Under the pieces are notes generated by a model. It was not told where the DNA came from. It did not search any database and saw nothing but the letters and a program-made list of their open reading frames with translations. 60,542 bases of DNA from Ureibacillus yapensis (lineage in GTDB: Bacteria; Bacillota; Bacilli; Bacillales_A; Planococcaceae). Location: NCBI RefSeq assembly GCF_003515775.1, contig NZ_QWEI01000008.1, positions 1 to 60,542 of the forward strand, given 5' to 3'. The translations under genes and the position numbers were made by a program. Below are positions 37,107-46,094 of the stretch, one piece after another (position 1 is the first letter of the stretch; every line of letters starts with the position of its first letter).

Positions 37107-37928
37107 TTAGTTTTTTATAAAAGTTAAAATATTATCAATGAAAGGTTCTGTTTTTTCAATTTGCGTCCAATGCCCGCATTCATTAAATACATGCAATTCT
37201 GCATGCGGCAATAATTGAATTAATCGATAGCTTGTATCTTCAATGGGAATTACTTGATCATTTAAGCCGTGGAAGATTAAAGTTTTAGTCTCGATTGTTT
37301 GGATTTGTTCATCTTCCAATGCCATTTCATCTAATTTCTCTTGGCGCGGAGCCGGGAACATTGCAGAAAAAGCTTCTTTTACATCTGGTCGAGTACTTGC
37401 TTCATAGCGCATTCGAACCAGTTCCTCATTATTTGCGGCTTCTTGATTGTAGGAGAATAACTTTATCAATTCTCTCATGGAATCAAGACTTGGCTCATAG
37501 CCCCATACTCGATCCAGACCTTCGGAAATTGGGTGTTTCGTGCCAACGCTGCCCATCAAGATTAATTTTTTTACTAAGTCCGGTCTGCGATAGGCAATGT
37601 GAAGAGATAGCGCTCCGCCAAATGAATTGCCCACCAGGTAAACCGGCTCATCGGAAACTGCTTCTATAAATCCAATTAAATGTTCGACCCATAATTCAAT
37701 ATTATAATCATGATTGGATAATTTATCTGTTTCGCCGAAGCCGATAATATCTGGTGCAAAAACTTGATATGATTCACTTAAACGTGGAATCACCAGGCGC
37801 CAGTTCGCAAAAGCCGAAACTCCTGGACCGGATCCGTGTATTAGAATGATTTTTTCATGGCCAGTGCCTTCTTCGTGGTAATGTGTATTAATTCCATTGA
37901 TTTCTATATATTTTGACCCGATTTGCAA
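37107..37928 (-). CDS. Alpha/beta hydrolase, meta-cleavage product hydrolase-like
   Basis: This 273-aa hydrolase has the nucleophile elbow GNSFGG, the acid in LNDQVIP and the catalytic His in CGHWTQIE. The HGSGPGVSAFANWR oxyanion segment is characteristic of 2-hydroxymuconic-semialdehyde (DmpD/XylF-type) hydrolases, which act after catechol 2,3-dioxygenase. The start is TTG 37928, six nt after AAGGAGGG. Immediately upstream lies a decayed catechol 2,3-dioxygenase gene, so this is probably the survivor of a meta-cleavage operon. Confidence 0.85.
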   Translation of the reverse strand: MQIGSKYIEINGINTHYHEEGTGHEKIILIHGSGPGVSAFANWRLVIPRLSESYQVFAPDIIGFGETDKLSNHDYNIELWVEHLIGFIEAVSDEPVYLVGNSFGGALSLHIAYRRPDLVKKLILMGSVGTKHPISEGLDRVWGYEPSLDSMRELIKLFSYNQEAANNEELVRMRYEASTRPDVKEAFSAMFPAPRQEKLDEMALEDEQIQTIETKTLIFHGLNDQVIPIEDTSYRLIQLLPHAELHVFNECGHWTQIEKTEPFIDNILTFIKN

Positions 37929-38089
37929 AACAATCCCTCCTTGTAAAACTTGGGCAAAAATCAACCTCACTTAAATTTTCTCCACTCATTGTCCTAATAG
38001 TTCGCAAAGCCCGTAAATAGTGATTTATCATTTAAATTTACCGGTCTAATTTTATGAATTTTTATCAAGTACATCCGACCATACAGGAT

Positions 38090-38309
38090 TACCGCAACAA
38101 CACGATGTTCCAATGCCTGAGGTGATGTTGTTCTCAATGCCATATGATCCAAGCCTGCTTCATTGTGATATTGGTCTTCATAAGCAACGCATATAGACCG
38201 AATTGCCTTGACGTTGTATTTCGTCCATACCTAGAATATTCTTGAAAAACACGAGAGATTCCTCTAATTTTGGGCTGCAAATTTCATTGTGCGCTAACTG
38301 TTAGTTCAT
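38090..38309 (-). pseudogene. Degenerate catechol 2,3-dioxygenase (extradiol) gene
   Basis: On the minus strand an ATG (38309) is followed at codon 3 by TAA. The next codons read QLAHNEICSPKLEESLVFF, then KNILGMDEIQRQGNSVYMR. After a frameshift near 38175-38185 the reading continues as AYEDQYHNEAGLDHMALRT, then TSPQALEHRV, and decays near 38090. These blocks match the N-terminal part of catechol 2,3-dioxygenases (first VOC module). The metal site and C-terminal half are gone. It sits just upstream of, and in line with, the intact meta-cleavage-type hydrolase. Confidence 0.75.
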
Positions 38310-38475
38310 ATGGTGCTAAAGGAGCAGCAAAGCTGGAGCAATTTCGGCAGGATTTCAATGGGAAAATTATGATAAAGAAAGTTGCGTGTATGGGACGCAT
38401 CTTATTTCGATAAATCCCACCAAATAAAAACATTTCTCGGGAAATATTTTAATAATCTCTTATAATAGCAAACGA

Positions 38476-38508
38476 AAAAATGTACAACTCGACTGAATTG
38501 TACATTTC
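38476..38508 (-). terminator. Terminator of the M29 aminopeptidase gene
   Basis: AATGTACAA pairs with TTGTACATT, and on the minus strand the stem is followed by a U-run. Confidence 0.8.
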
Positions 38509-38523
38509 TTTTTTATCTATTTA

Positions 38524-39765
38524 TTAAAATGCCCAGTCTCCATTGCGGAAAATAGGGACCACTGTGCCATCTTGTTTGATGCCGTCGATATTCATTTCAG
38601 CAGAACCAATCATGAAATCCACATGCACGGTTGAAGTATTCATTCCATGAGCTTGCAATTCCTCCGGGCTCATTTTGGTACCCCCTTGAATCGTTGTAGG
38701 GTATGCCGAGCCGATTGCCAAGTGATTGGATGCATTTTCGTCAAATAAAGTATTGAAGAACGTGATGCCTGATTGTGAAATAGGGGAAGGGTCCGGAACG
38801 AGGGCGACTTCACCCAATCCTGTGCCACCATCATTATCAAAGACTAATTTTTTAATTGCTTCATCACCTTTTTCGGCAGAAATATCGGTGATTTTCCCGT
38901 CTTTGAAATGCACTACGATTCCCTCAATCAAGGTACCTGCATAACTAAGCGGTTTTGTACTGCGGACTACACCATCCATGCGGCGTGTATCAGGAGCAGT
39001 AAACACTTCTTCCGTTGGCATGTTGGCAATGAATTCTTCCCCTTTTGGGTTATAGCTTTCTGCGCATGCCCAAATGTGATTTTTCGGCAAGCCTAATGTT
39101 AAATCCGTTCCAGGAGCTGAATAATGAAGGGCATCAAATTGCATCTCATTTAATTTCGCCGCTTTTTCGTTTAATGTTTTTTTGTGCTCATCCCAAGCAG
39201 CGATTGGATCTTCTTCATAGACACGGCATGTTTTGAAGATTTGATCCCATAGTGCATCCACCTGTTCTTCCTCTGAACCTAGATCCGCGAATACTTTCGA
39301 TGCCCAACCAGCGCCTGCAGCAGCTGCAACCGTCCATTTTAAATCGTCATTTTGGGTTGCTTTTCGCTGCACATGGAAGGCTTTAGCCGCAACGTTTTGG
39401 AAGGCCGCCACTTTTCCTGCGTCTACCTCATCCAATAATCCAGGGTCGCTGGATAAAACCGTTAATCGGCTGACACGATGATTTAAAATATGATCTTCGG
39501 ATTCGTCGATTTCATATTGAGGAATATCGGTTAATACTTTTGTTGGCTGGTGAAGATAGTGGTATTTAGTAATTTCATCATCTGACCATTTCACGATGAC
39601 CTTCTCGGCACCTAAGACATAAGCTTCTTTTGTAATTAAACGCGCAAAAGGGGCTTGGTCAACCGAGATTGTCAATTTTACCCAATCGCCTGGCTGCACA
39701 TTAATGCCTTTTGCCACTAAAAGCTTTGCGTATTTTTTCAAGTTTTCATTAAAGTTAGGTAACAT
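38524..39765 (-). CDS. M29-family aminopeptidase (AmpS/AmpT type)
   Basis: The 413-aa metallo-aminopeptidase belongs to family M29. The co-catalytic metal ligand region is visible as EGIVVHFKDGKI, DEGGTG-like NDGGTGLGEVAL, and HVDFMIGS near the C-terminus. It removes N-terminal residues from peptides in the cytosol. ATG 39765 follows GGAGG at 7 nt; the longer frame to 39792 lacks a site. It is monocistronic. Confidence 0.9.
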   Translation of the reverse strand: MLPNFNENLKKYAKLLVAKGINVQPGDWVKLTISVDQAPFARLITKEAYVLGAEKVIVKWSDDEITKYHYLHQPTKVLTDIPQYEIDESEDHILNHRVSRLTVLSSDPGLLDEVDAGKVAAFQNVAAKAFHVQRKATQNDDLKWTVAAAAGAGWASKVFADLGSEEEQVDALWDQIFKTCRVYEEDPIAAWDEHKKTLNEKAAKLNEMQFDALHYSAPGTDLTLGLPKNHIWACAESYNPKGEEFIANMPTEEVFTAPDTRRMDGVVRSTKPLSYAGTLIEGIVVHFKDGKITDISAEKGDEAIKKLVFDNDGGTGLGEVALVPDPSPISQSGITFFNTLFDENASNHLAIGSAYPTTIQGGTKMSPEELQAHGMNTSTVHVDFMIGSAEMNIDGIKQDGTVVPIFRNGDWAF

Positions 39766-39876
39766 AAAATTTCCTCCAAAGTTATACTTCATCCCAATAT
39801 TATCATAATTGAATAAAAACGTTATAATTTACCTATCAATTGTGAATAAATTGACTATTCGTATGATGCAATCCCT

Positions 39877-40413
39877 TTATTTTGTGTATTTGTTCGCATA
39901 GCTGCTGGCCACAAAAGAATCAGGCTTGATTTTTGGTTTTAAACCCATTGTATCCATGCGCGCCATCATTTCTTTTACAAAAATGCTTGTTTTATTGCGG
40001 GTGCCCGATCCGATATCAATATGGCCTTCTATCGAAAAGCTTGCCCCCTTATAAAGGTAAGGGATGACAATGTCGATTAACCGTTCTTTCTTTTCGTTGG
40101 TGAACAATGAAACCACTTCTTCGGTTAGGGTGGTTTCATAAGAAATGCGTTCATAAAGGTTGGTCATTTTTCTGGGGATGACTACTTTTCGGAAGCATGC
40201 CCAAACCCCTTTTCGCTCCTGCTGTATCACAATTCCTGTGATGAATTTCGTCTCCCGGCTGTATACTTGCGAATCTGTACCGAACATTAATTTAAAATTG
40301 CCGGCGGGATCCTTTTCCATAAACTGTTCAATATTTCGAAAAACCCGTTCAAAGGACATATTCTTTTGGCTCAAATTTTGAAAGGAAATATTTGCAGCGT
40401 GAGTGTTTACCAT
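39877..40413 (-). CDS. ykuK: YkuK family protein (DUF458, RNase H-like)
   Basis: This 178-aa protein of the DUF458/YkuK family has the GTDSQVYSRETKFITGIVI strand-turn segment and GHIDIGSGTRNKT. The family is structurally related to RNase H-like folds, but its activity is not established. It is transcribed alone, and the ATG follows GTAGGGAGA. Confidence 0.85.
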   Translation of the reverse strand: MVNTHAANISFQNLSQKNMSFERVFRNIEQFMEKDPAGNFKLMFGTDSQVYSRETKFITGIVIQQERKGVWACFRKVVIPRKMTNLYERISYETTLTEEVVSLFTNEKKERLIDIVIPYLYKGASFSIEGHIDIGSGTRNKTSIFVKEMMARMDTMGLKPKIKPDSFVASSYANKYTK

Positions 40414-40638
40414 TCTCCCTACCTTTCTTTTAGAAATCGGCTTAATACAGCTTATTCACAAAAGGAAATAAATAAGAGTACTTTCTTAAAAGTATGAGTG
40501 AGTAAACTTTGACCATGAAATTAGTTTGAGGTAATAATAATTTTGTACAAGTGTCTTTAGCGAAGAGGGAATAAGAAGATCCATCGAGAATTGTTTTACA
40601 GAACACATATGTGAGAAATGAAAATTAAGGAGGCCACT

Positions 40639-41034
40639 ATGGGAAGAGTATTGCATTTTGAAATCCATGTAGATGACATCGAGCGGGCAAAAGGATTTTA
40701 TGGAGAAGTATTCGGCTGGACGTTCGAAGATTATAGTGAATTTGCGGGTATGCCATACTTTGGTGTTATTACGGGAGATGCAAACGAGCCAGGAATTAAC
40801 GGAGGGTTAATGCAAAGGCAAAGTGCATCGCCTGAATTGGGGCAATGTGTAAATGCATTTGTTTGTACAATGGGTGTGGAAGATTTCGATGCAACGGAAA
40901 AGAAAATCCTTGAGTATGGAGGCAAAGTTGCATTACCGAAATATGCGTTGCCAGGAATGGCATGGCAAGGATATTTTATTGATACAGAAGGAAATATCAT
41001 TGGGATTCACCAGCCTGATGAAAATGCAAAATAG
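40639..41034 (+). CDS. VOC-family (glyoxalase/bleomycin-resistance fold) protein
   Basis: The 131-aa single VOC domain begins with GRVLHFEIHVDDIERAKGFY and ends with FIDTEGNIIGIHQPD. His and Glu positions fit a metal site, but the substrate is unknown. ATG 40639 follows AAGGAGG at the right spacing. Confidence 0.85.
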   Translation: MGRVLHFEIHVDDIERAKGFYGEVFGWTFEDYSEFAGMPYFGVITGDANEPGINGGLMQRQSASPELGQCVNAFVCTMGVEDFDATEKKILEYGGKVALPKYALPGMAWQGYFIDTEGNIIGIHQPDENAK

Positions 41035-41079
41035 ACGGGCAGATTTGGGATATTTGTATCGACAGGGGGGGATGTCAAC

Positions 41080-41397
41080 ATGAAAGTTTATGGATCAGTC
41101 GTCGATGGTGAAACAAGATGCACGCATTATCATTCGAGAAAAGATATTATTGCCATTAAATTTAAATGTTGCAATCGTTATTATCCCTGCTATCGCTGTC
41201 ATGAAGAAGATGCCAATCATGAAATTGAACAATGGGCAAAAGAGGAGTTTGGTAATAAGGCCATTCTCTGCGGGCACTGTCAAACAGAACTAACAATTAC
41301 TGAATACATGCAATCCAGTAGATGTCCAAATTGTAATCACCTGTTTAATGAAGGGTGTGCAGCGCATTACCCGCTTTATTTTCAAGTTGGGGAATAA
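41080..41397 (+). CDS. CHY zinc finger protein
   Basis: The 105-aa protein has a CHY-type zinc finger: CTHYH, CCNRYYPCYRCH, CGHC and CPNCNH carry ligands for several zinc ions. It resembles Hot13/RCHY-type CHY domains. Bacterial role is unknown. It begins 45 bp after the VOC gene and is probably co-transcribed with it. Confidence 0.85.
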   Translation: MKVYGSVVDGETRCTHYHSRKDIIAIKFKCCNRYYPCYRCHEEDANHEIEQWAKEEFGNKAILCGHCQTELTITEYMQSSRCPNCNHLFNEGCAAHYPLYFQVGE

Positions 41398-41402
41398 TTG
41401 AG

Positions 41403-41445
41403 AAAATCCTCTATCACATTTCTGCGAAGAGGATTTTTATTTTTT
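41403..41445. terminator. Bidirectional terminator
   Basis: AAAATCCTCT (41403-41412) pairs with AGAGGATTTT (41428-41437) and is followed by T-runs. It lies between convergent genes. Confidence 0.85.
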
Positions 41446-42495
41446 TTATAAAGACTGGATAATGGCAGCCTTCACTTCTTCAAGTGAGGACGAACCACCC
41501 AAGTCACGAGTTTTCACACCGGATGCCAAAACCTTTTCAATGGCATTTAATACACGGGTACCGGCTTCGGAATGACCCAGGAAATCAAGCATCATTTTGC
41601 CGGTCCAGATTTGTCCAATCGGATTGGCTATGCCTTTTCCTGCAATGTCAGGTGCTGAGCCGTGAACCGGTTCGAACATGGAAGGGTACTCTCGTTCAAT
41701 ATTCAGATTGGCGGCTGGCGCAATACCGATACTGCCCATGATCGCTCCACCTAAATCTGTCAGGATATCGCCAAATAAGTTGGAGGCAACAATAATATCA
41801 AATGCTTGGGGTTTCATTACAAAAAAAGCTGCCAATGCATCAATGTGAGTAACGGAAGTATCGATTTCAGGATAGTCTGTTTTCACTGCATTAAATACTT
41901 CATCCCAAAATGGCATGGAATAGGTAAGCCCATTCGATTTGGTGGCGCTTGTAACATGCTTTCGAGAATCTTGGGCTAATTCGAATGCATAACGCATGGC
42001 GCGTTCGGTACTTTTGCGTGTGAATATCGCATTTTGAATCGCTATTTCGTCATTCCCGCTATGAATGCGTCCGCCACTATCCGAATATTCGCCTTCGGAA
42101 TTTTCCCGAACAACCGTGATATCAAAATCATGTGGATTTTTTAATGGAGATTCCAATCCCTGCAATAATTTTGCCGGACGTACGTTGATGGACTGCTTCA
42201 TTCCACGGCGAATCTTGATCAATAATCCCCATAGTGAAATATGATCGGGTACGAGTTCAGGCATGCCAACAGCCCCCAAAAAGATTTGATCATATTGCTT
42301 TAACACTTCCAGGCCATTATCCGGCATCATTTCCCCATGTTCCAAATAATAATCACAGCCCCACGGAAAATAAGTCCATTGGAATTGGAAGCTGCCGTCT
42401 AGCTTGGCCACTTCGTCCAACACTTCGATTGCTGCGGGCACAACTTCCTTTCCGATGCCGTCTCCAGGAATCACCGCTATTTTATATGTATCCAA
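41446..42495 (-). CDS. Tartrate/D-malate/isopropylmalate-type dehydrogenase
   Basis: The 349-aa protein belongs to the isocitrate/isopropylmalate dehydrogenase superfamily. It has VIPGDGIGKEV at the start, a long ENSEGEY loop and NLFGDILTDLGGAI. The WGCDYYLEHG segment is found in tartrate dehydrogenase/D-malate decarboxylating enzymes (YcsA/DmlA type). TTG 42495 is chosen because GGGGTGG is 5 nt upstream and family members begin here; the longer frame to 42573 reads through non-conserved sequence. It stands alone. Confidence 0.85.
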   Translation of the reverse strand: MDTYKIAVIPGDGIGKEVVPAAIEVLDEVAKLDGSFQFQWTYFPWGCDYYLEHGEMMPDNGLEVLKQYDQIFLGAVGMPELVPDHISLWGLLIKIRRGMKQSINVRPAKLLQGLESPLKNPHDFDITVVRENSEGEYSDSGGRIHSGNDEIAIQNAIFTRKSTERAMRYAFELAQDSRKHVTSATKSNGLTYSMPFWDEVFNAVKTDYPEIDTSVTHIDALAAFFVMKPQAFDIIVASNLFGDILTDLGGAIMGSIGIAPAANLNIEREYPSMFEPVHGSAPDIAGKGIANPIGQIWTGKMMLDFLGHSEAGTRVLNAIEKVLASGVKTRDLGGSSSLEEVKAAIIQSL

Positions 42496-42601
42496 TCGTT
42501 CCACCCCAATTTCTTTGTCATCTATTAAAAATATAGCATAAATTGGCAGTTTTAACTGGAAAAGAAAAAGCAACTATACCAAAAGGCATGTTGCTTATAC
42601 T

Positions 42602-42766
42602 CTAGCTGAATTTATTTTCATGTTTTTTATCGTCATTGGTTTTAGTTGCTTTTGGCGCAGCGTGGTCTTTGGCGATTTGTTGATTCATGCTTAATGTAGA
42701 AGAACCAATATTATTGTTTAAAGCTGCTTGTCCATTCCATTTTTCTTCTATTTCTTTTCTTTTCAT
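42602..42766 (-). CDS. Hydrophilic 54-aa protein, unknown
   Basis: A short frame begins MKRKEIEEKWNGQAALNNN and ends HENKFS. It has a near-perfect ribosome site, TTTAGGAGGAAA, about 7 nt before the ATG. It is rich in Lys, Asn, Gln and Ala, with no hydrophobic segment, so it is likely a soluble or disordered protein. The composition would suit a minor spore protein, but I do not recognise the family. Confidence 0.6.
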   Translation of the reverse strand: MKRKEIEEKWNGQAALNNNIGSSTLSMNQQIAKDHAAPKATKTNDDKKHENKFS

Positions 42767-42860
42767 GACTAATTTTCCTCCTAAAGTATCAAGATGAAAT
42801 TAGAATGCTCAAGCTTTTTTTAAATATGTATTAACCGTTCGCGTTAAGGGAGTGATCAGT

Positions 42861-43106
42861 ATGGCAGTATGTCCGTTATGCAATTCGCTAAAAACACTGG
42901 AAGCACAATGTCCGCAATGCAATAGTCAGCTGGAGGATTCGGGAAAAGTTTCTGATTTTTTGGATCCATACGGCCATTATAATGATGAAGAAACGGTAAA
43001 AATGGGGGATGGCTATCCAAACACGGCAAAGGATGAAATTTGCCCGCATTTAATGGTTTGCCCTGAATGTGGATATGATGTGGTGAAATTCATTAAAGAG
43101 GAATAG
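42861..43106 (+). CDS. Small zinc-ribbon protein
   Basis: The 81-aa protein has two N-terminal CPxCN motifs (CPLCNS, CPQCNS) and a C-terminal CPHLMVCPECGY, giving likely sites for one or two zinc ions. Function is unknown. ATG 42861 follows AAGGGAGTGA. A hairpin (43120-43129 with 43149-43158) ends it. Confidence 0.75.
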   Translation: MAVCPLCNSLKTLEAQCPQCNSQLEDSGKVSDFLDPYGHYNDEETVKMGDGYPNTAKDEICPHLMVCPECGYDVVKFIKEE

Positions 43107-43119
43107 TTATGGGTGAATA

Positions 43120-43163
43120 AAGGACAAGTGAAAGTTAAGCTCTTGATGACTTGTCCTTCTATT
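43120..43163. terminator. Terminator after the zinc-ribbon gene
   Basis: AAGGACAAGT pairs with ACTTGTCCTT and is followed by a pyrimidine-rich stretch. Confidence 0.65.
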
Positions 43164-43180
43164 TGGCCAAACGTCAACTT

Positions 43181-43744
43181 CTAGTTCAATGGTTTTGCTT
43201 TCACGGCATCAACTTTTACTTCTATCTCTGAATTGCCGTTTTCATATGTCAGTGTATAGCTATGGATGCCATCCTCGGCTTCCAAAGTCCAGCTTTCCGG
43301 CATAAGCCCTCTTGTTTCTTCTACCTTTGAAGCTACTTCCATGGCCTTTTCAGGTTGAATAATGGCTGCAAAGTCTATCGTGTCATCATTGTCTTGCGAT
43401 TCTTTTTTTTCTTTGAGCACTTCTTTTGAAGTTGCATCGATGAAGACCCGATATTCAGTGTTGGCATCTAATCCGGTAACTTCATAGACATAATTTTCAT
43501 AGCTTGTATTTAAATCAATTGATTGAACTTTTGCTGTAGGATGAACTTCCCGAAAAATTGCAACTGCATCGCTAAGCGAAGTATCAACGTCCAGAATGTT
43601 TGCTGATGATGCTTCTGCCTGTTCACCATTGCCGGCTTGCGAAGAGGGTTCATTGCTTAGAGAATGCATCGTTTGTTCTTCGGCAGAACTGCATGCAATG
43701 AGCAGAAACAACGTGCTGCATGAAACCAGGATTTTTCTCACCAT
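43181..43744 (-). CDS. PepSY-domain lipoprotein
   Basis: The 187-aa protein has a signal peptide ending in lipobox LIAC (Cys near residue 18) and is anchored outside the membrane. After a low-complexity Ser/Glu/Ala linker it has PepSY-like sequence (SLSDAVAIFREVHPTAKV with a later VYEVTG). PepSY domains are often inhibitory or regulatory for proteases. ATG 43744 has GAGGAG upstream; the longer frame to 44074 runs into the neighbour's promoter region. Confidence 0.75.
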   Translation of the reverse strand: MVRKILVSCSTLFLLIACSSAEEQTMHSLSNEPSSQAGNGEQAEASSANILDVDTSLSDAVAIFREVHPTAKVQSIDLNTSYENYVYEVTGLDANTEYRVFIDATSKEVLKEKKESQDNDDTIDFAAIIQPEKAMEVASKVEETRGLMPESWTLEAEDGIHSYTLTYENGNSEIEVKVDAVKAKPLN

Positions 43745-43935
43745 TCCTTTGTCTCCTCTTTCTGTTATGCTACTTGTCATTTCCCGAAATTCCAAGAATA
43801 AAACATAAAAACAGGAAACAAGAAAAAACAATAAAAAAAGGATATCTTTTCTACAAAATAGAGAAAGGAAGAGATAAAATAGAAATAAGAGAAAATTCAA
43901 GGAACTTATATTGACCTTAAGAGCTGGAGGATACA

Positions 43936-44943
43936 ATGAAAGTATTGGTAATCGGGAATGAGGAACGCTATAAAAAATATATGCCGAATACTGATTGTGC
44001 CAATCAGGCAACGATAGTTTTCTGTCCAATCGGCACAACAGATGATGAGTTGATTGAAAAGGGCGGGGATGCACAGATTCTTCTGGTGGATGCCATTGCT
44101 CCGGTTAGCAAGTATTTGATTGAACATTTGCCGAACCTGCTTCTCATTCACTCAGAAGGAGTTGCTTATAACGCAATCGATATTCAGGCAGCCAAAGAGC
44201 GCGGAATCTATGTTTGCAATAACAAGGGAATGAATGCAGGGGCAGTGGCTGAACAAACCATTCTGCTTATGCTTGGATTATTAAGAAAAGCTATAGTGGG
44301 AGATCGTAAAGTTCGTGAAGGCTATCAAATTGAAACGAAAGAAAAAGCGATGGTTGAAGGAATTGTAGAATTGGCCGATTGCAAGATAGGATTGATCGGG
44401 TTTGGGGATATTGCCCAAGCAACAGCAAAGAGACTTTATCCTTTTGAATGCGAGCTCTACTATTATAGTCGGACCCGTCAACGGAAAGAAGTAGAGAATG
44501 CATTACATGTCACTTATCTGGAATTGGAGGACTTGGCAGCGACTTGCGATATTATCAGTATTCATGTACCCGTGACAGAGGAAACAACGAATATGATTAA
44601 CCGCGAGTTTCTAAATAAAATGAAAAAAACGGCTTTAATCGTAAATACAGCACGTGGTGAAATAATCGATAACGAAGCGATGAGAGATGCTTTAATAAAT
44701 GGCGATATTGGTGGAGCAGGTTTTGATACCGTGTATCCTGAACCTACGACAAAAGATAATCCGATAGTTGACCTGCCGCCCGAAGTTGCGGATAAAGTGT
44801 TGTTCTCTCCGCATATCGGAGGGATCACAAGAAGTACATTTATCAGGGCCCATCAAAATATTTGGTCAAATGTCGAAGCTGTCATCCATGATCAAAGACC
44901 AAACTATGTAGTGAACGGCGTTTTAAAAATGAAGAAAAGCTAA
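43936..44943 (+). CDS. D-2-hydroxyacid dehydrogenase
   Basis: The product has 335 residues and belongs to the D-isomer-specific 2-hydroxyacid dehydrogenase family. The NAD motif is GFGDIAQATAKRL, the catalytic Arg is in NTARGE and the catalytic His in SPHIGG. It reduces or oxidises a 2-keto/2-hydroxy acid in the cytosol; the exact substrate is unknown. GCTGGAGGA precedes the ATG. It is a single gene with a perfect terminator behind it. Confidence 0.88.
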   Translation: MKVLVIGNEERYKKYMPNTDCANQATIVFCPIGTTDDELIEKGGDAQILLVDAIAPVSKYLIEHLPNLLLIHSEGVAYNAIDIQAAKERGIYVCNNKGMNAGAVAEQTILLMLGLLRKAIVGDRKVREGYQIETKEKAMVEGIVELADCKIGLIGFGDIAQATAKRLYPFECELYYYSRTRQRKEVENALHVTYLELEDLAATCDIISIHVPVTEETTNMINREFLNKMKKTALIVNTARGEIIDNEAMRDALINGDIGGAGFDTVYPEPTTKDNPIVDLPPEVADKVLFSPHIGGITRSTFIRAHQNIWSNVEAVIHDQRPNYVVNGVLKMKKS

Positions 44944-44953
44944 CCGGAATTGC

Positions 44954-44995
44954 AAAGCCTGGAATCCATTTATGGATTCCAGGCTTTAAATTTTA
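44954..44995 (+). terminator. Terminator after the 2-hydroxyacid dehydrogenase
   Basis: A perfect 16-bp stem (44954-44969 with 44972-44987) has a 2-nt gap at the apex and T-rich sequence after it. Confidence 0.88.
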
Positions 44996-45023
44996 ATGGG
45001 AGCGATTTTCTTCCAAAAATAAA

Positions 45024-45047
45024 ACAGGAACAAATTAGCTGTTCCCG
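45024..45047 (-). terminator. Probable terminator of dapA
   Basis: On the minus strand GGGAACA and TGTTCC pair around a 7-nt loop and are followed by TGTTTTATTTTT. Confidence 0.6.
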
Positions 45048-45085
45048 TTTCTTGTACTCTCTCCAGTTTAGTGCCTGGACGTTTC

Positions 45086-45970
45086 TTATAATTTTATTTT
45101 TTCCACTGTTTTTAACACATTTTGCAAAGTAGCTAATTCTTGATCATTTAATGGAATCATCGGCAAGCGCACACCGCCAACCGGAATTCCGTTTAGATTC
45201 AAAGCGGCTTTGACGGACGTCGGGTTTGGTGTTGCAAATAGCACTTTCATGATTGGCAAAAGTCTACGGTGATCTTGTGCTGCACCGGATAAGTTCCCGC
45301 TTTGGAATTTTTCGATCATTGTTTGCATTTCGTTTCCGATAATATGGGAAGCAACAGAAATAACGCCTGTTCCGCCAATTGACAAGACAGGTAATGTCAA
45401 TCCATCATCACCGGTATATAAAGAGAAGTCTTCCGGTGTATTTTCTATGATTTCCGCCATATCATCGAGACATCCGCTCGCTTCTTTGATCGCTACGATA
45501 TTATGGATCGCAGATAGACGTACTACTGTATCCACGTCTAAATTGACAACACTGCGCCCTGGAATGTTATATAGGATAATCGGCAATGTTGTAGACTCTG
45601 CAATCGCCTTGAAATGCTGATACATGCCTTCTTGTGAAGGCTTGTTATAGTAAGGTGTAACAAGCATAATGCCATCCACGCCAGCGTTTTCCGCTTCTTT
45701 TGTTAACTGGATGGAAGCTCTTGTGTTGTAAGAGCCTGTACCTGCAATAACCGGTACTCGCCCATTCACAACATTCACTGTAAATTTAAATAGTTGGACT
45801 TTTTCTAGTTCTGTTAATGTTGGGGATTCCCCAGTTGTACCAGATACTACTAATCCATCTGTTCCATTCGCAATTAGATAGTTGATTAAGTTTTCAGTTG
45901 CTTTCCAGTCAATTTCGCCGAAAGCGTCAAAAGGAGTAACCATAGCGGTTAAAATTTTTCCAAAATTCAT
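45086..45970 (-). CDS. dapA: 4-hydroxy-tetrahydrodipicolinate synthase
   Basis: This 294-aa class I aldolase condenses pyruvate with aspartate semialdehyde, the first step committed to diaminopimelate, lysine and spore dipicolinate. Visible residues are the Schiff-base Lys in VAIKEASG, the Tyr in YNIPGRS and TTGESPTL. Homologues in the N-acetylneuraminate lyase family share the fold, but the lysine riboswitch upstream strongly supports dapA. The leader lies 5' of it on the minus strand. Confidence 0.94.
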   Translation of the reverse strand: MNFGKILTAMVTPFDAFGEIDWKATENLINYLIANGTDGLVVSGTTGESPTLTELEKVQLFKFTVNVVNGRVPVIAGTGSYNTRASIQLTKEAENAGVDGIMLVTPYYNKPSQEGMYQHFKAIAESTTLPIILYNIPGRSVVNLDVDTVVRLSAIHNIVAIKEASGCLDDMAEIIENTPEDFSLYTGDDGLTLPVLSIGGTGVISVASHIIGNEMQTMIEKFQSGNLSGAAQDHRRLLPIMKVLFATPNPTSVKAALNLNGIPVGGVRLPMIPLNDQELATLQNVLKTVEKIKL

Positions 45971-46043
45971 TTCTTCTCCACATCCTTATCATTTTTGGCT
46001 AATTCTAAGAAATAGAGGGAGAAGGGCGTTGGGTGGTAAACGC

Positions 46044-46073
46044 AAAAAAGCAACAATGAGGACTCATTGTTGC
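46044..46073 (-). terminator. Terminator of the lysine riboswitch
   Basis: An 11-bp stem (46050-46060 with 46063-46073) has a 2-nt gap at the apex and is followed on the minus strand by six U residues, about 75 bp before dapA. Confidence 0.9.
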
Positions 46074-46094
46074 GTAGAAATAAGTTTCATTTCC

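Noticed and set aside
43745..44074. 110-codon upstream extension of the PepSY lipoprotein
   Set aside because: It would overlap the divergent dehydrogenase gene and bury the signal peptide; the ATG at 43744 has a good site.
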